Positions 35,574 through 44,737 of a stretch of 64,000 nt of DNA are shown piece by piece. The notes under the pieces are model-generated. The model was not told where the DNA came from. It saw nothing but the letters and a program-made list of their open reading frames with translations, and ran no database searches. The stretch is taken from assembly GCA_019638595.1 (NCBI GenBank), contig JAHBTJ010000013.1, positions 168,093-232,092 of the forward strand, in the 5' to 3' direction. The DNA is from Chitinophagaceae bacterium. GTDB lineage: Bacteria > Bacteroidota > Bacteroidia > Chitinophagales > Chitinophagaceae. The translations under genes and the position numbers were made by a program. Each line of letters starts with the position of its first letter. Within the stretch, counting starts at the first letter, position 1.

Positions 35574-37124
35574 TTGCAGAAATTCAATTCCCGGATATCG
35601 CTTATACTTTTAGCCATAACAACAGGCATGTTGGCTATGAGTGCATGCAGCCAGCCTGGCTCAAAGGCAGGAAATATTGGTAATGATGCTTCTGTTGCGC
35701 GTGGCGGCAAGCTTGCTTCAGTCTGGTGTGGAGGTTGTCATCAGGTACCCGATCCATCTTTGCTGAATAAAAGTATGTGGCGGGATAAAGTATTACCGTA
35801 TATGGGCCTGCGGCTGGGGTTTCACTCTCCGGTTGCAGATAGCTTTATTGTTGACGATAATATTGCAGATGCAAGCATTTATCCAACGCACAAATTAATA
35901 GGAGATGAAGATTGGAACGATATTATCCGTTATTATGTTCTCGGGGCACCTGATACGATGTTGCCGCAACCGATGCACGAACTACCCCGGGAAAATCCTG
36001 CTTTATTTGAACCAATATTTGTGAATATCACCCATGAACGGCCTGCTGTTTGTTTTGTGAAGGTTGATACGTTGCAAAAACCCCATCAGCTTGTATTTGC
36101 AGATGCATTTAAAAGAATATTTCGCCTGGATAATGATTATAAGGTACTCGACTACCTGCAGGTGCCGGGCCCGGTAGTTGACATGAATTGGACTGGGACC
36201 CATAAAATTTATACTAATATTGGTTCTATTGATCCTTTAACGCAAAAGTTGGGGAGTGTGGGTCGTTTTAGGGTTAATAAAGAGGGGCAACCTGTTTTTA
36301 ATATTTTGTTTGATTCGCTTTCCCGCCCTGTGCAGGTATTTGCGTGCGACCTGAACGCCGACAATGAAACGGATTATATCATTTGTGAATTTGGTGTAGG
36401 TAAAGGGACTTTATCCTGGATGGAAAATAAAAAAGCGGGTAAATATCAAAAACATATCTTGATTGACCAGCCTGGTGCTGTAAAGGCGATTGTAGCAGAT
36501 GTCAACAAAGACGGGTTACCGGATATTTATGCTTTAATGGCCCAGGGAGATGAAAGCATCTGGTTGCTTACGAACGAAGGCAACGGTAGGTTTGATGCTC
36601 AAAAGATACTACAATTTCCGCCCTTGTATGGCTCTGTAAGCTTTGAGCTTATTGATTTTAACAAAGATGGCTATCTTGATATTTTGTACGCCTGTGGCGA
36701 TAATGCAGATGTAACGCCGGTTTTAAAATCATATCATGGCATATACATCTTTACAAACGATAAAACAAACCATTTTATGCAATCTTATTTTTATCCTATG
36801 CATGGATGTTATAAAGCGATGGCTGCTGATTTTAATGGAGATGGAAATATTGATATTGCTGCCATATCTTTCTTTGCCGATTATGCAAAGCGTCCGGAGG
36901 GTTTTGTTTATTTAAGCGATCAAGGGAACAATCGCTTTGAACCGTACAGCATTGCGGAAACAACGGAGGGTAGATGGTTGTGCATGGATATAGGCGATAT
37001 TAATGGCGACCAAAAGCCAGATATTGTTTTAGGCAATATGGCTGCGCCACTTTACGGCGATGAAAATATGAATAGGTGGATACAATCTGCATCCTTACTG
37101 GTTTTAAAAAATATAATGAAATAA
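35574..37124 (+). CDS. Lipoprotein with haem c motif and FG-GAP/VCBS repeats
   Basis: A 516-aa exported protein. TTG at 35574 is taken as the start because it gives a full lipoprotein signal (MQKFNSRISLILLAITTGML, lipobox MSAC); the first ATG would leave only a few residues before the lipobox Cys. A single haem-binding C-x-x-C-H (WCGGCHQVP, about residues 50-58) follows, then a beta-propeller of FG-GAP/VCBS repeats with calcium-binding D-x-N-x-D-G loops (DVNKDGLPD, DFNKDGYLD, DFNGDGNID, DINGDQKPD). Such proteins are common in Bacteroidota and Planctomycetes utilization loci; the haem suggests a redox partner for an oxidoreductase. It lies 15 bp upstream of the SDR gene. Confidence 0.8.
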   Translation: MQKFNSRISLILLAITTGMLAMSACSQPGSKAGNIGNDASVARGGKLASVWCGGCHQVPDPSLLNKSMWRDKVLPYMGLRLGFHSPVADSFIVDDNIADASIYPTHKLIGDEDWNDIIRYYVLGAPDTMLPQPMHELPRENPALFEPIFVNITHERPAVCFVKVDTLQKPHQLVFADAFKRIFRLDNDYKVLDYLQVPGPVVDMNWTGTHKIYTNIGSIDPLTQKLGSVGRFRVNKEGQPVFNILFDSLSRPVQVFACDLNADNETDYIICEFGVGKGTLSWMENKKAGKYQKHILIDQPGAVKAIVADVNKDGLPDIYALMAQGDESIWLLTNEGNGRFDAQKILQFPPLYGSVSFELIDFNKDGYLDILYACGDNADVTPVLKSYHGIYIFTNDKTNHFMQSYFYPMHGCYKAMAADFNGDGNIDIAAISFFADYAKRPEGFVYLSDQGNNRFEPYSIAETTEGRWLCMDIGDINGDQKPDIVLGNMAAPLYGDENMNRWIQSASLLVLKNIMK

Positions 37125-37139
37125 GAAAACGTTTCTAAA

Positions 37140-37922
37140 ATGTTCCAAATTGATTTATCCGGTAAAACAGTTGTAATAACGGGCTGCAATTCGGGAATTG
37201 GGCTGGGCATTGCACACCAAATGGGAAAAGCCGGTGCAAACATTTCCGGGTGTTCAAATGCAGATAATGATGATGATTTTATAAAAACCATCAGGCAACA
37301 TGCTGTTGATGTTGTATATACTACCTGCGATGTAACAAACGAAACCGACCTTAAAAATTTTGTTGATCTGACTATAGAAAGGTTCGGACGCATTGATGTG
37401 CTGGTTTCGAACGCAGGGAGTAATATTTTTTCGGGTGCTGAAAAAACTACCGCTGATGAATGGGAGAATAATATGAAACTTAATCTTACCGCTCATTGGA
37501 AACTCGCTCAATTATGCAAACCTCATCTTGAAAAGACGAAAGGTGTTATCATTGTCATGACATCAAATCATGCATTTAATACTATTCCCGGGTGCTTTCC
37601 TTACAATATTGCCAAAACTGCTTTAACAGGTCTGGTAAGAAGCCTTGCCATTGAGTGGGCGCCCAAAATAAGAGCAGTTGGTATTGCGCCGGGTTTTATT
37701 GACACAGCAGGTAATCAAAAATGGTTTGATTCATTTGAAGATGCTGCGGTTGAAAGACAACATACTATTGACCTGCACCCTGTAAAAAAAATAGGAACAG
37801 TAGAGGAAATAGGTGGGTGGTGCGTATTTCTTTCAAGCGAATATGCTGCTTTTTCGAGTGGTGTTACATACCTGGTTGATGGAGGAAGAAGCGCTTTAAT
37901 GCAGGATAGCAATCCTTTTTAA
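37140..37922 (+). CDS. Short-chain dehydrogenase/reductase
   Basis: A 260-aa classical SDR. The NAD(P) loop is TGCNSGIG (residues 12-19), the structural N-A-G is in LVSNAGSN, and the catalytic Ser and Y-x-x-x-K are in VMTSNHAFN and PYNIAKTA. The C-terminus has the usual SGVTYLVDGG. It would oxidise a hydroxyl of a sugar or sugar acid. It follows the haem c lipoprotein after 15 bp, which contain a small palindrome (AGAAA-ACG-TTTCT), and precedes the symporter, so it is part of the catabolic operon. Confidence 0.9.
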   Translation: MFQIDLSGKTVVITGCNSGIGLGIAHQMGKAGANISGCSNADNDDDFIKTIRQHAVDVVYTTCDVTNETDLKNFVDLTIERFGRIDVLVSNAGSNIFSGAEKTTADEWENNMKLNLTAHWKLAQLCKPHLEKTKGVIIVMTSNHAFNTIPGCFPYNIAKTALTGLVRSLAIEWAPKIRAVGIAPGFIDTAGNQKWFDSFEDAAVERQHTIDLHPVKKIGTVEEIGGWCVFLSSEYAAFSSGVTYLVDGGRSALMQDSNPF

Positions 37923-38038
37923 AAATGAATATAGTATAGAACGGTAACCATAAATGAAATTGATATGCGTGTTGATATAGAAATGGGAAAAAGAAGGCGG
38001 AACAAAGCAATAACCTGTTATTTCTAACAAATCATCTC

Positions 38039-39679
38039 ATGACATTATTAGGTATAGATTATTTGATCATTGCCATTTATTTTTTATTCGTAATAGGCAT
38101 TGGCTTTTTATTAAAAAAGCAGATAAAAACCGGTAATGATTTTTTAATGAGCAATCGCAGCATTCCGTTATGGATAACAAGCCTGGCCTTTATTTCGGCG
38201 AACTTAGGTGCACAGGAAGTTTTAGGGATGGCTGCAAACGGAGCGAAATACGGACTATACACGGTACATTTTTATTGGCTTGGTGCTGCATTGGCAATGA
38301 TTTTCCTTGGTATTTATATGATGCCTTTCTATTATGGCAGTAAGGCAAGAAGTGTTCCCGAATACCTGAAGTTAAGATTTGACGAAAAAACCCGTACATT
38401 CAATGCGATTACTTTCGCAGCGATGACGGTTTTTTCTTCCGGCGTTTCCCTATATGCACTTGCGATGCTGATGGAATTGATATTAGGTTGGGATTTTAAT
38501 CTTTCAATATGGATGGCGGCAGGCGTCGTACTTATTTATACATTTCTGGGAGGGCTTACCAGTGCTGTATATAATGAGGTGTTACAGTTTTTTTTAATAG
38601 TCCTGGGCATTGCCCCGTTAGTATATATAGGTTTGCAAAAAGCGGGCGGTTGGGAAGGAATAGTACAACATGTAGCGGATGCGAAACTCCATGTATGGAA
38701 GGGGCTGGGCGATCCGTCTCAAAACCCTATGGGTGTTGATTATGTAGGAATGATTTTTGGCTTAGCCTTTGTGTTGGCCTTTGGATATTGGTGTACTGAT
38801 TTCTTGGTAGTGCAAAGGGCTATGATATCGCGTAATCTTGATGATGCGCAGCGTACGCCTATTATTGCCGCAATTCCTAAAATATTGATGCCGGCCATAG
38901 TAATAATGCCAGGCATTATCATACTTGCCCTCCAGAAGCAATTTGCCGGATTTGAATTGCCGGTTAGTGAACAGGGAGATACCAATTATAACATGGTTTT
39001 GCCTGTATTGTTACAACAATTATATCCTAATGGAATATTGGGTGTAGGTATCACCGCCCTGGTTGCTTCTTTTATGAGTGGCATGGCAGGAAACGTAACT
39101 GCATTTAATACTGTGTGGACGTTTGATATCTACCAATCGCATATTAAAAAAAACGCCTCAGAGAAACATTACCTGTATGTTGGGAAATTTACAACTATAA
39201 TAGGTATATTGATATCAATTGCTACAGCATATATTGCAAAAGGCTTTAACAGCATTATGGATCTGTTGCAACTTGTGTTCAGTTTTGTAAATGCCCCTTT
39301 ATTTGCAACTTTTTTCCTGGGAATGTTTTGGAAAAGAACAACAGGTGATGGCGCTTTTTGGGGATTGGTATCCGGCACCACTGTGGCGGCTATTACTCAT
39401 GGGCTTACAGGTGCAGAAGGTAAAGGAGCCTGGATAATGAATGTGCATCAATTCTATTCCGGAACAAGCCAGGCTTTTAATATTGCATGGATTTCCTTTG
39501 TAGCATGTTTTGTTATAACAATTGTTACAAGTTTATTTACCCAACCGAAACCCGATGATGAATTGAAAGGATTAGTGTATTCTTTAACTCCCAGGGAAAG
39601 TAGAGTAACAAACACTACTCTATGGCTAGGTATATCGGTACTGATAGTAACAATTCTTTTAAACTTAATCTTTTTCTGA
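38039..39679 (+). CDS. Sodium/solute symporter (SSS family)
   Basis: A 546-aa inner-membrane protein with about 13-14 hydrophobic segments. It shows the family pattern near the N-terminus (NDFLMSNRSIPLWITSLAFISANLGAQEVLGMAANG, typical of sugar/Na+ symporters of the SGLT group) and RSVPEYLKLRF. It should import the monosaccharide or sugar acid released by the secreted enzymes. 116 bp separate it from the SDR gene. A small membrane protein follows 5 bp after its stop. Confidence 0.9.
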   Translation: MTLLGIDYLIIAIYFLFVIGIGFLLKKQIKTGNDFLMSNRSIPLWITSLAFISANLGAQEVLGMAANGAKYGLYTVHFYWLGAALAMIFLGIYMMPFYYGSKARSVPEYLKLRFDEKTRTFNAITFAAMTVFSSGVSLYALAMLMELILGWDFNLSIWMAAGVVLIYTFLGGLTSAVYNEVLQFFLIVLGIAPLVYIGLQKAGGWEGIVQHVADAKLHVWKGLGDPSQNPMGVDYVGMIFGLAFVLAFGYWCTDFLVVQRAMISRNLDDAQRTPIIAAIPKILMPAIVIMPGIIILALQKQFAGFELPVSEQGDTNYNMVLPVLLQQLYPNGILGVGITALVASFMSGMAGNVTAFNTVWTFDIYQSHIKKNASEKHYLYVGKFTTIIGILISIATAYIAKGFNSIMDLLQLVFSFVNAPLFATFFLGMFWKRTTGDGAFWGLVSGTTVAAITHGLTGAEGKGAWIMNVHQFYSGTSQAFNIAWISFVACFVITIVTSLFTQPKPDDELKGLVYSLTPRESRVTNTTLWLGISVLIVTILLNLIFF

Positions 39680-39684
39680 TAATT

Positions 39685-39873
39685 ATGACCAAGCTACTAG
39701 ATCTAAGGTTCCTGATTGGGCTCTTTTTTCTCCTGATAGGACTTATGCTCATTATTTACTTTCTGGTAGAAAGTCGCCAAATAACGAGTGAAAAAATAAA
39801 TCTTTGGTCCGGACTGTTTTTTTCTGGTTTCGGGCTAACCATGCTTCTGTTGTCTTTGATTTCCAGGAAATGA
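39685..39873 (+). CDS. Small two-helix membrane protein, 62 aa
   Basis: The ATG at 39685, five bases after the symporter stop, is preferred to an in-frame start at 39622 inside the symporter gene. The protein has two hydrophobic helices (LIGLFFLLIGLMLIIYFLVE and LWSGLFFSGFGLTMLLLSL) joined by a charged turn (SRQITSEKIN). Small proteins of this type often follow sodium/solute symporters in Bacteroidota and may be accessory to them. No domain family is named. Confidence 0.75.
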   Translation: MTKLLDLRFLIGLFFLLIGLMLIIYFLVESRQITSEKINLWSGLFFSGFGLTMLLLSLISRK

Positions 39874-40149
39874 TGATGTAATCTGCCTTCATGTGGAATA
39901 TTTAGCCGGCTGTTTCCATCTCCGCTGCTGCTGGCGGGGTTTAATCGCATAGCCATTTCACGAACACCGGTAACGGCATTAATACCATAGCGTCCACTGT
40001 AAATACTGGAACAGCTTCCCAAAGACTTACCCCACTGGAATGATAAGAAAACATATGCGTAAAGGCTGAGATGAGTGTTTTGCGGGTTTTTGTATTGAAA
40101 AATGCTTTTTTTTGCAGTGTTACCTAATCGTCTTTATTAAAAGCTCCAC
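39874..40149. other. Intergenic region with a possible coding remnant
   Basis: No convincing gene. On the minus strand a frame from about 40022 reads GSCSSIYSGRYGINAVTGVR, followed by EMAMRLNPASSSGDGNSRLN, which looks more like protein than random sequence, but it runs into the 62-aa gene on the other strand and has no recognised homologue. It may be the relic of a gene lost between the symporter and the DUF6259-like enzyme. Confidence 0.3.
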
Positions 40150-42441
40150 ATGGAAAGAACGAACAATACGCTCTGCATTTTCTACATGTTCCTGTTAATA
40201 ACTTTATCAATATACCGGCCCTTATATGCTTCAATAGATCAAAAAAAGCCTGTAGAAGTTAATAATGGTTTTTTGAAAATTGCCTTTGATAACGGTACAG
40301 GAGAATTGCTGGAAATGACTTCTCTTAAAAATGAGGATGCTGTTATTATTGATGGTAAATCTGCTCAAAGATCTCCCTGGGAAATTGTGATAGGAAATGG
40401 CGACCAGGCAGTTGTTTTAAATGCCCGGTCTGCAAAAAGCTTTTCATCCAAACAAAATGGCCGGCAGCTTGAATTAAAGTGGAGCAGGTTTAATAAGTTG
40501 CCACCAAAGTTTGCTGTTGCAGTAAGCGTTGAACTGTTGCCGGATTCTGCCATGTCTGTATGGAATATAAGGCTTGATGAAATGCAGGGACTATTAATAA
40601 GTAAAGTTACTTTTCCTAAAATCAGCGGTATTGCTGATTTGGGTAATGAAGAACTGGCGGTTCCCGACTGGATGGGCAGTTTATTGTCTTCCCCGCGTAC
40701 AGAACTCAGGGGTATGCAGCCGGGTGCAAAACGTTTTGGATGGAATTATCCCGGGCATATGTCACTGCAGTTGGTTACATTATATAATCCCGATAGGTTT
40801 GGCTTGTATTTTTCCTGCGATGATACGCTTGCTTATAATAAAGTTTTTTCGGTTTCGATGGACGATAATGATCAACTGCAATATGGAGTAGATAATTTCC
40901 CGATCTATGATAATAAAGAAAATACATACCGTCCGCCTTATAATTATTTAATTGGTGTGTACAGGGGGGATTGGATTACTGCGGCAAAGCAGTATAGAGC
41001 GTGGGGTTCCAGGCAATCGTGGAGCCGTAACAGCCGCTTAAAAAATGGTAAAGTACCCGAGTGGTTGCAAAATACCGGCTATTGGGAATGGAATCGTGGG
41101 CGCGCATCCAATGTGCTTACGCCGGCTGTAAGCCTTAAAAAGCGTTTGAACGTACCTGTTAGTGTTTTATGGCATTGGTGGCATGGAGCGTCTTATGATG
41201 ATTCATTTCCCGAATTTTTTCCGCCACGTGATGGTAAGCCCGGATTTAAGAATGCATTGCGTAGTGCTCAACAGCAGGGTATTAAAGCGCTGGTATATAT
41301 GAATACGCTCTCGTGGGGCACTTCCACTCAAAGCTGGAAATCTCTAAATGCGGAAAACTACGCGGCTATAGATATAAATGGCAACATGAACAGCCATATG
41401 TATAACATTTTTACCAAAAAGTCAATGGTGCATATGTGCGACGGAACTGATTTTTGGAGAAGGAAATATGCAGCGTTGGCTGATACTGCAATCAATGAAT
41501 ATGGAGTAGACGGTATATACATGGACCAGGCATGCTTAAGCATGAGGTGTTATAACCCCGCTCACGGGCATACTATTGGCGGCGGTAATTACTGGGTTGA
41601 AGGAGCGGATAAAAAAGATCGGCTTATACGCCAGCAGATGCCTGCAGGCGGGCAACAAGTGTTGGCAGGTGAAGGAGGAGCGGAAAACTGGTTGCCTTTC
41701 CTGGATGGATTTTTAACATTGCAGGTAAGCAAGGAGCGTTATGCGGGTGTGAGAAGCTGGCAAACCATTCCTCTCTTTCAGGCCGTTTATCATGAGTATG
41801 GGATCAGTTTCGGAAATTATTCTTCTTTATTATCTCCTCCATATGATGAAAAGTGGCCAAAGGAATTTGTACCTGCTGATGCGGAAACTCCGTTAAGTCC
41901 TGAATTTAATGATCAGTTTTTAATGGAGCAGGCCCGGTCATTTGCGTGGGGAATACAGCCAATGATTTCCAATTATCAACCTTTTTTGGATACAATAAGA
42001 GCTACGGAGATAGATTATATAAGCCGTTTGGCAAAGGTGCGCCGGTTTGGGTTACAATATTTTGTACATGGCGAGTTTATGCGCGCTCCGTCACTTGCTG
42101 TTCCGGAAGAGAATATTGTCATATCCCGTCTTTCAATATATGCAGGGCGCGATCAAAAGGTTACCCGTTTTGAAAAAACATTTCCCGAAGTATATGTTGC
42201 TGCCTGGAAATCTCCTGATAAAAGCCTTGCTATAGCTATTGCAAGCATCAGTAAAAAGGAATATCCTGTTCAATTTGCGGTAAATACCGCTGAATACGGT
42301 ATTGGCGGTTCGGGGGAAGTGTATTTTTATGATGAAATGGGGAGAAAGAAAATAGGCGATTATAGTGATCTGCATGCTTCCGTTAATTTTTCATTACCTG
42401 CCCGGGGAATATGTTTTGTTGAATTGATCCCTTCACGATAA
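40150..42441 (+). CDS. DUF6259-like TIM-barrel enzyme, probable glycoside hydrolase
   Basis: A 763-aa exported protein (signal peptide 1-28). The N-terminal beta-sandwich (NGFLKIAFDNGTGELLEMTSL) is of the type seen in GH36/GH31-like enzymes. The TIM barrel holds WHWWHGASYDDSFPEFFPPR, and YGVDGIYMDQACLSMRCYN with an Asp in the position of a GH-D clan nucleophile, and then VLAGEGGAENWLPFLDG. The C-terminus is a beta domain. This fits the DUF6259 family, found in Bacteroidota utilization loci; its specificity is not established. It is the last gene of the first locus, followed by the sigma factor of the second. Confidence 0.7.
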   Translation: MERTNNTLCIFYMFLLITLSIYRPLYASIDQKKPVEVNNGFLKIAFDNGTGELLEMTSLKNEDAVIIDGKSAQRSPWEIVIGNGDQAVVLNARSAKSFSSKQNGRQLELKWSRFNKLPPKFAVAVSVELLPDSAMSVWNIRLDEMQGLLISKVTFPKISGIADLGNEELAVPDWMGSLLSSPRTELRGMQPGAKRFGWNYPGHMSLQLVTLYNPDRFGLYFSCDDTLAYNKVFSVSMDDNDQLQYGVDNFPIYDNKENTYRPPYNYLIGVYRGDWITAAKQYRAWGSRQSWSRNSRLKNGKVPEWLQNTGYWEWNRGRASNVLTPAVSLKKRLNVPVSVLWHWWHGASYDDSFPEFFPPRDGKPGFKNALRSAQQQGIKALVYMNTLSWGTSTQSWKSLNAENYAAIDINGNMNSHMYNIFTKKSMVHMCDGTDFWRRKYAALADTAINEYGVDGIYMDQACLSMRCYNPAHGHTIGGGNYWVEGADKKDRLIRQQMPAGGQQVLAGEGGAENWLPFLDGFLTLQVSKERYAGVRSWQTIPLFQAVYHEYGISFGNYSSLLSPPYDEKWPKEFVPADAETPLSPEFNDQFLMEQARSFAWGIQPMISNYQPFLDTIRATEIDYISRLAKVRRFGLQYFVHGEFMRAPSLAVPEENIVISRLSIYAGRDQKVTRFEKTFPEVYVAAWKSPDKSLAIAIASISKKEYPVQFAVNTAEYGIGGSGEVYFYDEMGRKKIGDYSDLHASVNFSLPARGICFVELIPSR

Positions 42442-42604
42442 GTATTATGCATTCCCTACTCCGCCGGGCTTTCAATTCTTCCGAAAGTGAAGAGGGGAGC
42501 ATTGATAAAATGAAAGGAACTGCGTCCCGTATTCCGGTTTTGCACGCTCTCTGCAATGATCACCTGCAGAATTAGATAAAACAGCTAATTTTAACCTGAA
42601 CTAT

Positions 42605-43201
42605 ATGAAGCTAAATCATACTGACGCAGACATGGAAGACTACTGGGAGCGTATGAGGAAGGGGGATACTACCGCTATGCTTGTGTTGTATGAACATAAC
42701 TATAGCGATCTGCTGAGCTATGGCGTTCAGCTAAGCAATAGTACAGATGCCGCGAAGGACGCTATCAACGATGTTTTTTTACAGCTATGGGAGCAGCATG
42801 CAAAGCTGAAGCCGGTTAAAAACATAAAAGCATATTTGTTTGCATGCATCCGCCGGAAAATTTTCCATCCTGCCTATACTGATAATAAAATGCTTTTGCT
42901 TACAGAAAAAGCGTTCTACGAAAGTGCGGAGATCTCTTACGAGGATGTATTGATAGCTATGCAGCAGTCTGAAGAAACCAGGAAAAAGGTACAGGCCGCT
43001 TTGGAGAAGCTAACAGCCCGTCAAAAGGAGCTTATACACCTGAAATATTTTAAGAACATGGACTACCGCGAAATTGAGCTGGCTACAGGTATAAGCGTGA
43101 AAACTGCTTACAATACTATTTACAATGCCGTTAAAACGCTGGCGAATGAGCTGCGTACTATGGCGCTTACTTTACTTTTACCCGTGCTGTTTTTCCAGTA
43201 A
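42605..43201 (+). CDS. ECF-type RNA polymerase sigma factor
   Basis: A 198-aa sigma-70-like factor: region 2 (AMLVLYEHNYSDLLSYGVQL ... DAINDVFLQLWEQHAKL) and region 4 (KLTARQKELIHLKYFKNMDYREIELATGISVKTAYNTIYNAVKTL). It is followed by an anti-sigma FecR gene and a susC with an STN domain, the standard trans-envelope signalling unit of Bacteroidota: substrate binding by the transporter is relayed through FecR to free this factor. It probably controls susC through GH16 and perhaps itself. Confidence 0.92.
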   Translation: MKLNHTDADMEDYWERMRKGDTTAMLVLYEHNYSDLLSYGVQLSNSTDAAKDAINDVFLQLWEQHAKLKPVKNIKAYLFACIRRKIFHPAYTDNKMLLLTEKAFYESAEISYEDVLIAMQQSEETRKKVQAALEKLTARQKELIHLKYFKNMDYREIELATGISVKTAYNTIYNAVKTLANELRTMALTLLLPVLFFQ

Positions 43202-43313
43202 ATAACTTTTTTGAATGCAACCGTTTGCGCTGTTTTTTTAAAAAGTTGCTTTTCTCTTGGGAAAACAGGTTGCTTTTTCACTTCTTAATCCTGCACAATC
43301 ATATTTATTTATT

Positions 43314-44549
43314 ATGGACCTTAATGAATCTTCATCCATCGAAGAATTACTGACGAACGAATCGTTCCTTAAATACTGCGGGGGCGACCCGAAGGAAAAG
43401 GTCTATTGGGAGAGACAGTTTAACGAGGTGGAAGGACTTAGAGATACCGCGGAAAAAGCAAAGCGATTGTATGAATTGGTAAAAGCTGAAATGACAGACG
43501 CTTCAACGGAAACGATTGCGTTCCGGAATATGATTGAGCAACGCCAGGCTGAACACCCTGTTATTGCGCTGCCTGCAAAGCGGCGAGCGAGGTTTTGGGC
43601 AGCCGCTGCAGTGGGGCTGATCATAGTGTTATCAGGTATTGGAATATATAAATATAATGGTGCCGTTTCTCCGCAGGTGGTGCAACAGGAACAACCCGCT
43701 AATGAAAGAACAGATGTCGCTCCCGGCAGAAATACAGCTACCCTGGTTTTGGCTGATGGCAGTGTAGTATCGCTGGATAGTACCGGTAACGGAGAGATCA
43801 CCAAACAGGGAAATACCGCCATTGTAAAAACGGAAGATGGAAATATCTTATATAAAACGGAAGGTGAAAAGCCGCCTGAAACTTTGTATAACACCATGAG
43901 CACCCCTCGTGGAGGGCAGTACCGGTTGGTATTGCCGGACGGTACAAAGGTTTGGCTGAATGCCGCGTCGTCTATCCGTTACCCGGCTTCTTTTCCCACT
44001 AACGAAAGAAGAGTTACTGTTACCGGAGAAGTATATTTTGAAGTAGCTGCTATGTATAACCCGGCCGGAAAGGGCGCCCTGATACCATTTACTGTACAAA
44101 AAGACAATATGCAGGTGCAGGTAAAAGGAACACATTTCAATATAAATGCTTACGACGATGAAGCCGATATGAAAGTAACCCTGCTGGAAGGACGTGTGGA
44201 TGTATCAACGGCTGATGGTGCTGAACAGCAGGAAGTAATGCTTGTGCCGGGCAGGCAGGCCAGGTGCGGCAAAACCGGGAAAATTGTGGTGGCAAATGAC
44301 GTTAACCTGGATGAAGTGATGGCCTGGAAAAACGGCTTGTTCGATTTCAGCAATGCCGACATCCGGACGATCATGCGGCAGATAGGCAGGTGGTACGACC
44401 TGGATGTGAGCTACGAAGGTGCAATATCGCAGCGGGAGTTTTCCGGGAAGATCACCCGCAATACGCAGTTATCAAACGTGCTTACAATACTGGAGCAGAG
44501 CAATATCCATTTCAGGATGGAGCAAAACAGGATTATAGTAGCCCCGTGA
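43314..44549 (+). CDS. FecR-family anti-sigma factor
   Basis: ATG 43314 (MDLNESSSIEELLTN) is chosen over an upstream in-frame start at 43257, giving 411 aa. The cytoplasmic N-terminal part (1-90) binds the sigma factor, a single membrane helix spans about 93-113 (RFWAAAAVGLIIVLSGIGIY), and the periplasmic part has the FecR domain (GGQYRLVLPDGTKVWLNAAS, GEVYFEVA, VKGTHFNINAYDDE) and a C-terminal STN-like DUF4974 domain (DIRTIMRQIGRWYDLDVSYEG). It senses the STN domain of the SusC encoded next. Confidence 0.92.
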   Translation: MDLNESSSIEELLTNESFLKYCGGDPKEKVYWERQFNEVEGLRDTAEKAKRLYELVKAEMTDASTETIAFRNMIEQRQAEHPVIALPAKRRARFWAAAAVGLIIVLSGIGIYKYNGAVSPQVVQQEQPANERTDVAPGRNTATLVLADGSVVSLDSTGNGEITKQGNTAIVKTEDGNILYKTEGEKPPETLYNTMSTPRGGQYRLVLPDGTKVWLNAASSIRYPASFPTNERRVTVTGEVYFEVAAMYNPAGKGALIPFTVQKDNMQVQVKGTHFNINAYDDEADMKVTLLEGRVDVSTADGAEQQEVMLVPGRQARCGKTGKIVVANDVNLDEVMAWKNGLFDFSNADIRTIMRQIGRWYDLDVSYEGAISQREFSGKITRNTQLSNVLTILEQSNIHFRMEQNRIIVAP

Positions 44550-44737
44550 TATATCGTTGTTGATACGAAGTTTTTTAATCAATTATTTATTCACCAAAAC
44601 ATATGCTGATGAGTACCTGACCTGCTTCAAATTTCAGCTCAATAAAAAACCGGATCCCGTTGGCCCGGAACCCGGCGATTATTGGGCTTATTTCAAACGA
44701 CATGAACCGTAATTATTAAACCCAAACGAACAAAGTT

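Noticed and set aside
43257-43313. N-terminal extension of FecR
   Set aside because: The extra 19 residues have no family counterpart; the ATG at 43314 gives the standard cytoplasmic N-terminus.
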